From the NCBI GenBank assembly GCA_014529385.2, contig CM043966.1, positions 106,531,587 through 106,591,586 on the forward strand: a DNA stretch of 60,000 nucleotides, read 5' to 3'. Below, in pieces: positions 11,784 to 23,538 of the stretch. Source of the DNA: Adiantum capillus-veneris. Taxonomy: Eukaryota; Streptophyta; Polypodiopsida; Polypodiales; Pteridaceae. Position 1 is the first letter of the stretch, and each line of letters starts with the position of its first letter. The notes below the pieces were generated by a model. The model did no database searches. It was not told the DNA's origin and worked only from the letters and a program-made list of their open reading frames with translations. Position numbers and translations under genes: made by a program.

Positions 11784-13899
11784 GGGATGTCTTCTTCCTT
11801 GAAAACCATTCATTAGAGAGTGAGAGGATTAATGTCTAGTTGTACTTAGCCATAAACATAATTGTAAGCCTACACTTGCTCCTTGAGGAAGACTAGCCAA
11901 TCTTGTAAGAAATCCTTGTAAGATCAACTCTAATCAAAGAAGGACTTGCATTGGGTGCATCATTCAAGGCTGGAATTCTTCCCTCTCCTTCTCTCTCCAT
12001 CAAATTGGCATTAAACCTCAAAGGGTTATCAAACAAGGTGTTTTGATTTGTGATTCTGTTGGTTTTTTTATGTTTTTCTTTTTATCTCTAGCCCAATCCA
12101 TACCTCTATCTCTATCTCTTAATTTATTATCTAACCTAGCTATTATCTACTTATAATTGTACACCCACCCTTATCTCTATCTTGTGAAGTCCCCAACCCG
12201 CCAATACCAAGATCGGGATGGGATCCTTGACAGGTCTCTAGGTCTGATAAAAATCAGAGTCTCTAAACAAGAAAAATACAAGGAATAGACCTTTACCATT
12301 GACAATGGCTTGGGTCTATAGCCTTAGAAGAAGACCTAGTCCTGTCTCACAGCAGAAACGGGACAACGTATTAAAAGTCCAAAAAAACTATTTCAGCCAT
12401 ATAACTGCCACAATTGGGCTAAGGTATCCTCAACCAACGCTTTTTTCCCCCTAACAGATGTGAGGGCACAGCCGCTGGTGGACTCCTCTTCCAAGTGAAG
12501 AAGTTTTCTAAACGTTTTAGTGTGCAGGGATGGATAGTTACCTAACTAATCAGGTCCACCCGTCCATGATTGAAAACCTTAGTCAATCCCCACTTACCAC
12601 CTCGCACTCACACATGATTCTTTTGTTAGTTAATTACTACCACGTTCTTATCACAATTAAAATAATGATTCCTTTTATCTTTCATAAAAGGATTTTATTA
12701 AAACAACCCTTGAAAACAATATTGAAAACATTCTTTTAGCAAGCAAACATCCTTAAACTTAAGACAGGGTACTGTCAATCAAAACATTGTCCATAATAAC
12801 CATGATGAGTACTCGTCTTGTGTCAAGACCACCTAAGGGTGAAAAAAACGACACCCATTCCTTATTCATAATCTGGAGTGGATAAACCCCCACCCAAGGT
12901 TCTGGGTACCCATACACCAAACCAGTGGCCCATACAACCGAGCGGCTCCCCTAGGATAAAAAACGGTATCCTAGCTTATGTAGAAACATCAATACATGAC
13001 GCGGAGTAGAAACTCAACGTTCATGGGGGTAACCGACTTCTCCGTGGCTGGAAAGCCAATCAAAATATACCAAGGAGCCGGAGGTGTCTTGAGACAAGCT
13101 GTCTTAAGGATGATCAATAATATCTTTCCTAATTGAACCAGTTTTAACCCAAACAATTCTTTCCTACATTATAAACGAGTGTATGTTGGAAGTTACCTTT
13201 CGTTTTCAGTCAGTTTATCCTTCCCAACCTTCTGTATGCAATGCTAACTTAAAAATGAACTTTAAAATATTTTAAGTGAACAAAATAGAAATCCACCTAG
13301 GATTGCTCGTCCATGTGCTGTGGGGTGGGAGCCCGTAGACTTTCCTCCGTTGGCCTATGGCTAGGCCCAGCCATGGTCATTGGTGGCCTTGTTTCTTTTG
13401 TTGCTAACATCCTCTTCCTCGGTAAGAGGATTTCCCCTGGTTCTCTTTGGAGCCATGTCGGCAGCTTTATAAAAAGACTTAATCCATTAGAAGCTTAATT
13501 GAATAATCTTCTTTTTCCTTGCCATTACCCAAAAATAAGGAATTTTTGGAGTAAGTAGGTATCTTTATTAGTCAATTTGATAAGCTATTCCTTCTATAAC
13601 TTATTTATGATATAAGTAATTTTCCCAAAATTACCCTTTAAATTGGAAAGTCTTTCAACTAGGTTTCTCCTTAGTCTATCTTCTATTTTAGCCTTAGTAA
13701 ATTATAAATTTCTATCAGTTAATGGATTTCTTATCCTAAATTGTAATTGAATAAGTTTTATTTTTAAGAATTTCCATAAATTTGATTTATTACCTTTTCC
13801 TCCTATACTTATGGTCTAAATTAAGCCAAATTTTACTAATAGCAATTTATTATACCATCCATTTATGATGAGGTAATTTTTCCACCCCTCAATAATGAT

Positions 13900-15420
13900 T
13901 TTGGACCTCGGGTATTTATTTGGTAATTAGATAAATTCATTTACTAATTTCCCTTGTCCATTTTATACAAAAAATTGGTTATTTTTATTGAAGATACATA
14001 CCTAAACTATTTATCTAAGGTTGGGATATTTATCATGGATTCCTCAAGGTCTATTCTAGCTCTGATATTTATATCAAATTATTTTAGGTTAATTTACTAT
14101 ATTCCTTCTTTTATTTTCCCCTAAAAATAATGTAATTTTACTGGGATATTTAAGAAAACTAATTATCTGATGGTAACATAATTATCATGGGTTTCCTAGG
14201 GTATAATTAACCTCTAATAAATAACTCAAATCCATTTGAATTCATTTGTTAATTTCCCCTATTTAAATTATTCAAAAAAGAGTATTTTGTCTAAAGTAAT
14301 TAGATAAATTAATTATTTGAACTTGTCCTAATTATAACAAGTTTCCTAACATGTAATGAACCTCTGATAAATAGCTCAATTCAATTTGAATCTATTTGCT
14401 AATCTCCCCTATTTAATTTGTCCTAAAAACTGAGTATTTCTACTAAAGTAATTAGGTAGATTAAGCATTTGAGCTTTTCCTAATTATTATGGTTTTCTTA
14501 ATATCTAATTAACCTCTGATAAATAGCTCAATTCAATTTGAATCTATTTGATAATTCCCCTATTTAATTTGTCTTAGAAATAGAGTATTTCTGCTAAAGT
14601 AATTAGGTAAACTAATGAACTGAGCTTCTCATAATTATCACGAGTTTCCTAACATCTAATTAACTTCTGATAAATAGTTCACTTCATTTAGGATCAATTT
14701 ACTAATTTCCCCCATTTAATTTGTCTTAAAAACAGAGTATTTCTGCTAAAGTAATTAGGTAAACTAATGATCTGACCTTTTCATAATTATAACAATTTAA
14801 TTAATATATACTTAACTTTTGATAAATAGATCAATTCTTTTGGGATCAATTTGCTAATTTTCCCTATTTAATTTGTCTTAAAAACAAAGTATTTCTGCTA
14901 AAGTAGTTAGGTAAACTAGTCATCTGAGCTTGTCATAATTATCATGGATTCCCTAATATCTAATTAACCACTAATAAATAACTCAAAATATTTAAGATCA
15001 ATTTACTAATTTTTCCTATTTAATTTGTCTTAAAAACTGAGTATTTCTGCTAAGGTAACTAGATAAATTAATTATCTGAGCTTTCCCTAATTATCACGGG
15101 TTCCCTAATATCTAATTAACCTCTAATAAATAAATAAAATCATTTTGAATCTATTTGCTAATTTCTCTTATTTAGTTTGTCCTAAAAATAGTATATTGCT
15201 GCTAAAGTAATTAGGTACATTAATCATCTGAGCTTCACATAATTATCATGGGTTTCCTATCATTTAATTAACCTCTCATAAATAACTCAAGACATTTGGA
15301 ATCAATTTGATTAGTTTCCTCTTTAGTTTTCTCTAAAAAACAGTATAATTCAATCTAATTAATTATAGAAATTACTCAAAAAATTATGAGATAATTATCC
15401 TAGCTTAATGACTGTCCAAT
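13900..15420. repeat. ~152-bp tandem array inside solo LTR D, about ten diverged units
   Basis: The motif GAGTATTTCTGCTAAAGTAATTAGG recurs near 14281, 14432, 14583, 14736, 14888, 15040 and 15190, with weaker units before and after. Each unit also contains a TAATTAACCTCTGATAAATA block and a CCCCTATTTAATTTGTC block. The units are very AT-rich and have diverged, so the array is old. Confidence 0.85.
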
Positions 15421-15738
15421 GCAGCTCTGATAATTACCTCAACTTAATCTAAGCTTGATTACTAAATTTCTCATTAATTTGTGGTTAGTTTGGCTAATTT
15501 CAGCCCTAATATGATAGGATAATTAATTAGCTTAATATTTCCAAGCTTAATTACAACAATCAGCAGAAGATATTTAATTAAGAGAGGATTTATGAGTATA
15601 CATAGACCTAATCTTTAATTTATTAACAAAAAAAAAGATTAATCTAGCCTTGCTAATTAAGAAGGATTAGACTAATTACCGTTTAGGTTAATCAACTAGA
15701 GCTTAGTCTCTAGTGATTTCTATGTAGCATTCTCTCTA

Positions 15739-15741
<3 letters not shown>

Positions 15742-15804
<63 letters not shown>
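15742..15804. repeat. (GA)n microsatellite in solo LTR D
   Basis: An uninterrupted GA run of about 63 bases, close upstream of the sequence CCTATTTATAG (15843-15853), which could be this LTR's TATA region. Confidence 0.95.
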
Positions 15805-15807
<3 letters not shown>

Positions 15808-17111
15808 AGGCTCCGAGTTTGTCAATTTATGAAGCAAGGGGTCCTATTTATAGTTTTCTGGCACTCACAATCTCTTCACAGGCTGGAAAAAGCAGTTGCT
15901 TGCAGCTCAAGCAGCCCTCCAGCTCCAGATGGCGCCCCTTGTTTCTATATGAGTCCCTGGCACGTCAGTGATGACCCTCCCATTACCTGCCAGCTTTTAA
16001 AATGTCAATTCTGTTATAATTTGACCTATTTTTGCTTAATTGGTAAATATCTTGTAAATATCTGGGAGGCCTTTAATAAAGTCTATGCTTAAATGATTAC
16101 TGTAACCCTTCAATTTTTCTTAATAATTTATTTTATATTGAATCTTTCGGAAGGACTAGCGGGGTCAGTTTTTGTCCGAATTTAAATCTGAAAATTTCTA
16201 GCCCGGGGTTTGCTGTGCTTACGATTCCAAAAATACCAATATTTGCCATGGTCGGACAATTTTATATTGCTTTTTCAATAATCATATCAGTTGAATTAAG
16301 CTTTTTACAATCTTTAAGGTTTCAAAAACTGGAAACCTTACATATCTATACTTCTACTTGTATCTCTATCTCTATATCCATGTCTCTTGTTTCCTAATTG
16401 TTGAAGGCATTCAAGCTACAACACTACGCCAAATCTATGATCAACCTTCTTGGAGAGCTATGCTAATGCACAAGATAAGTAGCCATATCTTTACACTCTC
16501 ACTCTTAGAAGCTCATTCTCTCTATGATCTCTAGGTTCTCCTTGCTACTACAGGTACATCTCTCCCCACAGTATGCCTACAGACAAGAGTAGGGCTTGGG
16601 AGGAAAAACTCTCTACTCTTTACTTTTGCCACATCTACATTTTTTACATACTACAAATATCTAAATAATCCACATGATATGAATTTCTATCGATCCACTT
16701 TGTGCGATATATTACAATTATCGTATAGATTAGCCATAAAATACGCTTCCAACAACATATAATGTTTCTCTTTGGCCCAAAAAGGCTCAATGAAATAGTT
16801 CTTTCACTGGATCCCATCATACTATCCCTTCTAGACTATAACTTTTCTTTTGATATAAGTGTAGTTATTTTGCTATGAACCAAGAATATTTGTACACTTA
16901 ATTAATCCCAATCACTAGACAAAACATATATATCATAGTAAGCACAAAACTAAAGTTCCAAAGAAAAATTTGTAGCTTGTTTGTTCTGCAAAGGTTGATT
17001 GCCCTTAACTCATCTATTAACCCTTTCATCCTACCTATGATTAGATATGACCAAAGCCTTGATGTTTTCATCTTTGTGTTGTTCTGATTTTCTCTTTTGT
17101 GTTCTTTCTTT

Positions 17112-17144
17112 GTGTATGTGTGTGTGTGCGCGCGGGCGCGCGTG

Positions 17145-17209
<65 letters not shown>
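17112..17209. repeat. Alternating TG/CG tract plus (GA)31, expanded only in the 5' LTR of A
   Basis: A TGTGTATGTGTGTG run passes into CGCGCGGGCGCGCG and then a GA run to about 17209. The 3' LTR has only TGTGTGTGAG and three GA units at the matching place (about 42389-42410). The tract is therefore an expansion that postdates the insertion of A. The alternating purine-pyrimidine part could adopt Z-DNA. Confidence 0.85.
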
Positions 17210-17212
<3 letters not shown>

Positions 17213-17248
17213 GGGATTCTTTGGTTGCACACCTTTTTGACATAATTT

Positions 17249-17264
17249 TGGTGAGCCCGATGCA
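17249..17264 (+). other. Possible primer-binding site of element A
   Basis: TTGGTGAGCCCGATGC lies about 20 bp after the LTR end, where plant gypsy elements have TGG-initial primer sites. I cannot assign a tRNA from memory, and the distance is larger than usual. Confidence 0.3.
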
Positions 17265-17343
17265 AATTTGCGATGGTGAGGGTTTGTGGGTACCCATGGG
17301 TGATGATGTGGAGCAACATGGTATGCATTTTGCCCCATAAAAA

Positions 17344-18358
17344 ATGCAAATGTTTCAAGCATTTGCAATATTCATACAACAACAACATGCCACTAATAGA
17401 AGGGAGATTTCAGCAACCAAAGCCATACAAGAATTCCTCAATAGAATGGATCAATTCAATGGCAAAGATGTAACCAAATACTTGCACGAGTATGTGAAGA
17501 AGATGGAGCTTCATTGTGTGTCATAAGGTGAGATGATTCTAAGTTTTGAGCTAGTTCTTGCTCCAAAAATTAGGGAGCATGGAAGGGCAATTAAAGATGG
17601 GCATGGGAGAAATTGGGAAGGACTTAAAGTAGCTTTAAAGGAGGAATATTTCGTGGAGGACTCTGAGAGAGTGACCAAAAGGACATTTTTAGAATGGATA
17701 GTAGTCAAGCCAAAGGAAGGACTTTCAATCACAGTGCTACTTAAGGAATTTGAGTGGCGCTATGCATAACTCACCAGGACAAAAAAGGCCACACTAGATG
17801 AAGAGAAGATAGTTCTTTTCTTACAAGATGTAGGTAAAGAGTTTCAAGAGAGTTTGGAGCTTTTTCTTGAAGACAAAGATGCCAAGCAAGGACTAAAGAC
17901 CAATTGGAATGAAGTTGAAGGTACTGTCTCATTGCTTTCCAAACAACAAAGAAGAAGGGACAAGATGGTAGTAAGCACTACAAGTCCTTCCACCTCAACT
18001 TTTGACAAAATGGTAAAGCCTACTTTTGTAGCTTCTAGGTTTGACAAGTCTATGCTAGATGAGCTTGTGAAGGGAATGCGTGACTTGAAGGTGAATCTTG
18101 CAAAGCTTGAAGAAAAAGGCTAACCATGAGGGCCACTTCCTAGGGAGAGAGAGCAGCCCAAAGAAGGGTTTGACCATATATGTATTTGGTGTGATAGTAT
18201 AGACCATTTAAGAAGGGATACGGTAGTTTTAGTGATGCTTTGACAAAATATTGTGTCTTTTTTAAGGATGGTAAAATCCACTTATAAGAGACAGGTCTAC
18301 CCTTGAGAATTAACTTTGGGAAGGGGGGAATGCAAACCTTAGTTGAAGATATGGCAAC
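17344..18358 (+). pseudogene. Element A gag, first part (interrupted by B)
   Basis: A single plus frame runs from 17344 to 18123, broken only by stops at 17524, 17767 and 18121. It begins MQMFQAFAIFIQQQ and contains RMDQFNGKDVTKYLHEY, the start of a gag capsid domain, then a FLEWIVVKPKEGLSI segment and a lysine-rich linker. In another frame a zinc-knuckle-like CIWCDSIDHLRRD appears (near 18177), its last ligand spoiled by a frameshift, followed by FFKDGKIHL and LRINFGKGGMQTLVEDMAT. The frame is cut after ATGGCAAC at 18358 by element B and resumes at 36151. It would encode the capsid/nucleocapsid polyprotein. Confidence 0.75.
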
Positions 18359-18759
18359 TGTAATGGCTATTGCCCGCACAGGAGCAATAGGCATTACGGG
18401 AATGATTACCCACAACTACATTATATGAACATCAACATATAGAATGATAATAGGAGTAAGTACACAGTACGCAAGCACAGAACACCCCTTGCTTCATTCA
18501 TGTATGATCCAAACACAGATTTACAACAGTAGATGCCATGAATATCATAGAGATTAGTTAAGTTACATCAAAAGACAGGTATGCCCCTCCATATACAACT
18601 GCTGCTCCAACGCAGATCGGGAATGGTGCACACACTCCTGTCCCATGATATCCTGTGAAGAACTGCGGCTACGGCCACCGCATACCGCATGACTCCTGAT
18701 CCGTAGTGTCCAGACCTCCGCAGGACCACAGGACTGCATGTGCGGCTAATGTCGTAACA
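18359..18759 (-). repeat. 3' LTR of element B
   Basis: 401 bp, closely matching 26592-26988 plus 36142-36145, with scattered substitutions (for example ACACCCC/ACAGCTC, GTCGTAACA/GCCGTAACA). No clear polypurine tract precedes it on the minus strand. Confidence 0.92.
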
Positions 18760-18779
18760 CCTAGCACGCACGGTGGATT

Positions 18780-20960
18780 GCGCGAATCCACACTCAGCCC
18801 CTCCAGTTGGAAGGTTCCGATTGTTGATCTGCATCCTGCTCTGGTGAAGAGGAAATATCAATGTAGCCAAAGCCTCTAAAATCTGCAGTATGCGCCCGAT
18901 AGACCTCATCCAAAAGATGTGGATCTATCTCAATATGTTCAGGCCAAGGAGCCGAGGAATAAACTGTGTTGGCAAAGAAATAGATTGAGGAGCCTGTGGC
19001 AAAGGAGCAAGAGGTGTATGTAAAGGATAATAGCAAGAAAGGTATCTATTAAGAGAAGAACAAAATGGAGGGCAAGGTGGTAGGCTGAGAGAAAAAGAAT
19101 GAGCCAAGGTCTCCACCCAAAAACAGACCCTGCGCCGCTCCTTACGAAATCGACGAATCATTTTCTGCAAACAAGATACATGAGCCTGGGATTCAGCACA
19201 ATCCTCTGTAGCTTGTGCCCAATCAGCAACATCAAAACCTTCGGGAACAGCACTCTTACCTCTGTCAGTGTTGGATGACTCACGGTGTTGCACCACAACC
19301 TACTGAGTGGGTGGCTGTGCTCTCACCTCAGCAGCTAAGTGTGCGCTCCAGCTTTGTAGTTGATTATTCATAAAAACACGGAGATCTTCTTGCATCTCCA
19401 CTACCAACGCATCCAAGTCATTCATATTGATCATTACATCACCAGGGTGCGAGGCTAAGTATGAGGCCAGGCTATGTTGCGTTCTCAATTGAAGAAGTTC
19501 TTGTTGAATAGACGCCACAAACTCAGCATTAGCCCCTCGTAACATTTGTATTTATGCCCCTTGCTGGCGAGTTGTGGTAGTCAACTCTTCATTTTGAGTG
19601 GACAACTCGGCAATGCGAGTCTGCGAGGCCGCTACCTACGCTTCCAGCTCATTCACTCTTCCCTCTGTGGCGGGGGTTGGCCAGGCCGCACGAATAGACC
19701 CTGCAAGTCTGCTCAAAAAAGTGCCACATGCCTGTAATTGGTCAGCGGGGGTCGCTGCCGTAGCCTCCCAAGGTAGCGTTGCGGGAAGAGTACCTCCCGT
19801 CGAGGCAGCCGCATTGATAGTGCCAGAATTTTCCGGTTGAGCGGGAACATCCGCAACCAGAGAGTCTGTCCGCAGCGGAGTAGCACTTCCCACTCTCTCC
19901 TGCATTCGACGGTGCCAGCGAGCCACCGCAGAATCCTCCGAAACAAGAAATGTTGTCGCTGGAGGTGGTGTAGAAAATTGTTGTTCCTCCCGGCCGCGCT
20001 TGCGGCTTGCTGATCCTACACCTGCAGTGGCCATCTCATGGGCTCCAGAGGATACCACTTTTGATGATGGACCAGAAAAATCCCCAGTGCCAACATGCCG
20101 CTGCTGTGTTTCCCTCTCAGCAGGCACTGCCAAACTTTGCGTTTGCGACAGAGGAGCAACAGTCCCTTGGACCACCAATCGATCGTCTTCAAAGTGGCAG
20201 AGAGGACGCAAGGCGAGAGGAAAAACTTCTCTTAAAGGAAAAATCAATGTAAGCAATTGGCCAACTTTTGTATTGGTTGGGGTATTTCTCCCCAACTGTG
20301 CCATCACTCTTTGGCACTCCACCAGCAGTCATTCTCTGACCACCATTGCCCAAGCTACTGGCCCAAAGTTGGCCGAATGCAAAACATTTCTTTCTCGGGT
20401 CGAAATGGTATAGGTTTTGGCTTGTAGCCAAATCGCCTCGAGAAACCATCGATACGCATCCCTGGTTGCTACATCTGACAACCCAGAAAGCTTATCCTCC
20501 CCTTTTACTTTCAATCCAAACTCCTACTCGACATCAGCAGGGATCACATGAGAGGCATGCACCACGCCATCGTTGGGCAAACAGCAACACCTGGAGATCC
20601 TTTCTGCTGTCAACTGAATCTGTTGATTATTCAGTACCACAATATCGCCAGGAGCCAGTTGCTCAATCAATCCTACTACCTACGGGTGAACTGGTATCCC
20701 TTGCCAATCCAGGTTGGCGAACACACGCAGCCGCAAGTCTTGCAGCCATGCGTCCACTCGTCGAAGCACTAGCTACTGCACATGAGTGAAAGGAATACAT
20801 TGCAGGAGGGAAGCTGTCATGGCGGCGATGAGATGAAGTAGCAGAGAATATAGAACTAAGAGCGCGCGACACACTAAACAGGAGGAACACAATAAAAATT
20901 GTTTGCATATAGTAACCCTTTCACCATGAGTTCCCAAAATAGGGCGATCCACGGTGTCGC
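18780..20960 (-). pseudogene. Extra 3' open region of element B, unknown protein (env-like position)
   Basis: Downstream of the integrase, the minus strand stays in the same frame as pol for about 2.1 kb, interrupted only by stops (near 20773, 20712, 20523, 20329, 19636, 19549, 19297 and 18925). The translation has a hydrophobic stretch at about 20905-20790 (LLCSSCLVCRALLVLYSLLL), then a folded-looking part (SGLSDVATRDAYRWFLEAIW; ERNVLHSANFGPVAWAMVV), an Ala/Thr/Pro-rich middle with RKRGREEQ, and a segment with coiled-coil character (RVNELEA...RIAELSTQNEEL...IQQELLQLRTQ) at about 19650-19480. No known domain was recognised. Position and hydrophobic leader are like env-like third genes of plant gypsy elements, but that is inference. 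Confidence 0.6.
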
Positions 20961-22011
20961 AACCATCATAGATCCTTTCCCGCTTTCCAAGATTGGATGC
21001 AAAAGAATCCCCAATCATGATTAGGGCGGCTTGCGGCTCTTGTACCAGAGCAAAGGGGCATTGAATCGTGGTAGGTGAAACATAATGGCGCAGTCTGAAA
21101 CCATTGACCGGCACAGAAATAACCTCCCCCCGTAAATCCACCAAACAAAAAGAGATGGGCCCGCATGCTTGAAAAATCCAAAATGGTCCTGACCACCGTA
21201 ATTTAAGCTTCCCCGGCATCTTCCCGAGGCGGGAATTTAACACAAGGACCAGTTGTCTCCGAACAAATTGCCGTGCTTTCGGGCGATCCAGCCATTTTTT
21301 CCGCCTAGACTGCAGATCCTACAGCACCGCAAAGCTATTCAGCCGCTCTTCGTCCAATTCCTGCAAAACATCCAATCGATAAATCACAGAATCCTCTGGA
21401 AGAAGCCGATCCGCAATCAGAATCCGCAGACTCGGGGTCACATGCTCCACTGGGGTGATTGCCTCCATGCCAAATGCCAACTTAAAAGGAGTCAATCCTG
21501 TTGCCACTTTATAAGCTGTCCGATAGGCCCATAAGGCGGAAGGAAGTTTCACATCCCAATCTGTTCGATGCATATTCACCAACTTTGTTAAAATCCGAAT
21601 CAATTGCTTATTAGTTGATTCTGCTTGCCTATTTGCCTGAGGATAATATGGAGAAGATTTCTTGTGTAATACAAAATAAAACCATAGCATTCTCTCCATC
21701 ACCTTATTCAAAAAATGACTTCCCCTGTTACTAACCAGCTCAATAGGGAAGCCATATCTAGAAAAGATATCCTTATATAAGCATCCCGCCACAGAAACTG
21801 CAGTATTATCTCTCAAAGGCCATGCCTCCACCCATTTGGTAGCGTAATCCGTGGTTGTCAAGATATACTTATTTCCTGTGTGAGCTGCCACTGGTTTAAA
21901 AGGACCAACAAAATCCAAACCTCACTTTTGAAAAGGCTCCAAGGGCAAAACTGGTTGAAAAGGCATTCTGGACCGTTTGGTAGGCTGCCCCAACCGCTGA
22001 CACACATCACA
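20961..22011 (-). pseudogene. Element B integrase
   Basis: It follows the RNase H frame with stops near 22012 and 21919. The zinc-binding part ends CDVCQRLGQPTK. The catalytic core begins GLDFVGPFKPVAAHTGNKYIL with the first Asp, continues WVEAWPLRDNT and FSRYGFPIELVSNRGSHF, and ends YYPQANRQAESTNK with the Glu. The second catalytic Asp, normally in a SDRG motif, is Asn here (codon 21727-21729). The C-terminal part has KLKLRWSGPFWIFQ (a GPF/Y-type module). Integrase would cut the host DNA and join the element ends, and this copy cannot. It is in frame with the following 3' region. Confidence 0.88.
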
Positions 22012-23538
22012 CTATTGCACATAATTTCTCGCATCCTGAAACAATGTGGGCCACCATAATCCAGATTGGAGAACCTTTCGAGCTGTAATTAATGCTGCAA
22101 AGTGACCTCTCGCAATACCAGTATGGACTTCCTCTAATACTGCTTCCTGCTCATGTGGTAGCACACATCTGAGTAATACCTCTGCCACCGTACGATAATA
22201 GAGCTTTCCCATAATAATCTCAAAATTACTGCTTCTAATAGCCATACGTTTCCTCTGATGGCTGGACAAGAAAGAAGGCATTTCGCCGCCGCTGTCGAGA
22301 AAATGAAACATCTCCTCATACAATGTCCATGGGATGCTAGGAATGACCCTTGCCTGTTGCGGAACTGTGATATCCTCTACAGCTACTCCTGTTAAAAATA
22401 GAGACGCATCCGAAAATTCATCAGCTACACCCATCGGTGGTTCACCGGAATCTAACCTGAATAGGTAGTCAGCCACCGCATGCTGATCCCCTGGCCGATG
22501 TATGACCTCAAAGTCAAATTCCTGCAGCAAAAGCACCCATCTGGCCAATCTTCCCGTCAAATTCTTTTGCCTTACTAGGTATAAAAGAGCCGAATGGTCC
22601 ACATGGAAGAAAAAACATCGGCCCAATAGATAGTGCAGGAATTTCTTCACTGAATAAATCATCCCTAAACATTCCCTTTCGGTTACTGAATAATTTCTTT
22701 CTGCGGATGATAATCGTCTACTGGCATAATAGATAGATCGGAACCATCCTTGACTTTGCTCCTGCATCAACACACTGCCAATAGCTCGATCCGAAGCATC
22801 CACAAACACATGAAAATCCTGACCCCAATTCGGTGCAAGCATAATCAAAGCTTTGGATAGCTGAAGTTTTAATCTCCGAAAAGCCAAGTCACATTCCTCT
22901 GTCCATTCAAAATCTATAACATGAGCTGCCTGAGTAATCGGGATTGCCAAATGCACGACAAATCGCAAATGCCTCCCATGCCAACGAGCTTGACCCAAGA
23001 AAATCTGGCACTGTTTCTGGCTCCGCGGTGGAGGCGCTTCCATAATTGCGGCAATTTTATCCGGATCCACGGAAATACCATCTTCAGAAATTATATGCCC
23101 CAATAGCCTGCCACTGCAAATAGAAAACGCACACTTTAAAGGATTCAAATTGAATTTCACCTTTCTGCATTTCATAAAGCATAGCCGTAATTGTTTCAAA
23201 TGCTCCAATTGCGCTCCAAAAACACTGAGATCATCCATAAAAATTCTCATAAAATCCGTCAAATAAGGACCAAAAATTTGAAATATATCCCTTTGAAAAG
23301 TGGAAGGTGCATTCCGCAACCCAAACCACATCACTGTGCAGGCAAGCACACCCCATGTGGTAATAAAAGTTGTTTTTGGCTGATCCCGCAATGCCATTCG
23401 GATTTGGTTATATCCACTAAATCCATCCAAAAAAGTATACATCTCATGTCTTGCTACATCATCCAAAATGGAATCCAAAAATGGAAGAGGAAAGGATCTG
23501 GAACAGTAGCTGCATTCAATTTTCGGTAATCCACACAA
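22012..23538 (-). pseudogene. Element B reverse transcriptase and RNase H
   Basis: A 508-codon minus frame. Reverse transcriptase motifs: FLDGFSGYNQIRMA, TTFITTWG, RNAPSTFQR and the catalytic FMDDLSVFG (23230-23241, the YxDD equivalent with both Asp present), then LLGHIISEDGISVDPDKI. RNase H begins FHVFVDASDRAIGSVLMQ and includes ERNYSVTERECLGMIYSVKKF and FHVDHSALLYL. The end holds the H..H part of the integrase zinc finger (HTGIARGHFAA). A 1-base deletion near 23490 puts this frame out of register with the preceding protease-RT frame; the two overlap by about 85 bp. It synthesised element DNA from RNA in virus-like particles. Confidence 0.9.

Larger units (their letters stand above)
12183..16342. 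mobile_element. Solo LTR D, 4160 bp, inserted in A's 5' LTR
   Basis: It begins TGTGAAGTCCCC and ends AAACCTTACA (TG...CA), with an exact 5-bp target duplication TATCT at 12178-12182 and 16343-16347. Deleting it and one duplication restores the sequence seen in A's 3' LTR near 41620. I find no coding region, no second LTR copy and no primer site inside, so it is a single long LTR left by LTR-LTR recombination. Its first ~500 bp resemble the LTR at 1671. Its length would be unusual for most families but is in the range of the long-LTR plant gypsy groups. Confidence 0.8.
11380..17229 (+). repeat. 5' LTR of element A (split by solo LTR D)
   Basis: It matches 40761-42430 along its length except for the D insertion (12183-16342 plus one 5-bp duplication) and a much longer (GA)n block near its end. 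It carries a TATA box at 11776-11783. The right end TTGGTTGCA at 17229 precedes the internal region. Confidence 0.88.

Noticed and set aside
12183-16342. D as a complete retrotransposon
   Set aside because: No second LTR, primer site, polypurine tract or coding motif lies inside; one LTR with exact TATCT duplications explains it.
16898-17388. Protein-like frames across the GA tract (runs of Ser-Leu or Arg-Glu)
   Set aside because: They are translations of a dinucleotide repeat in an LTR.
20000-20789. Plus-strand frames of 137 and 147 codons inside element B
   Set aside because: They overlap the better supported minus-strand 3' region, which shares the pol frame.
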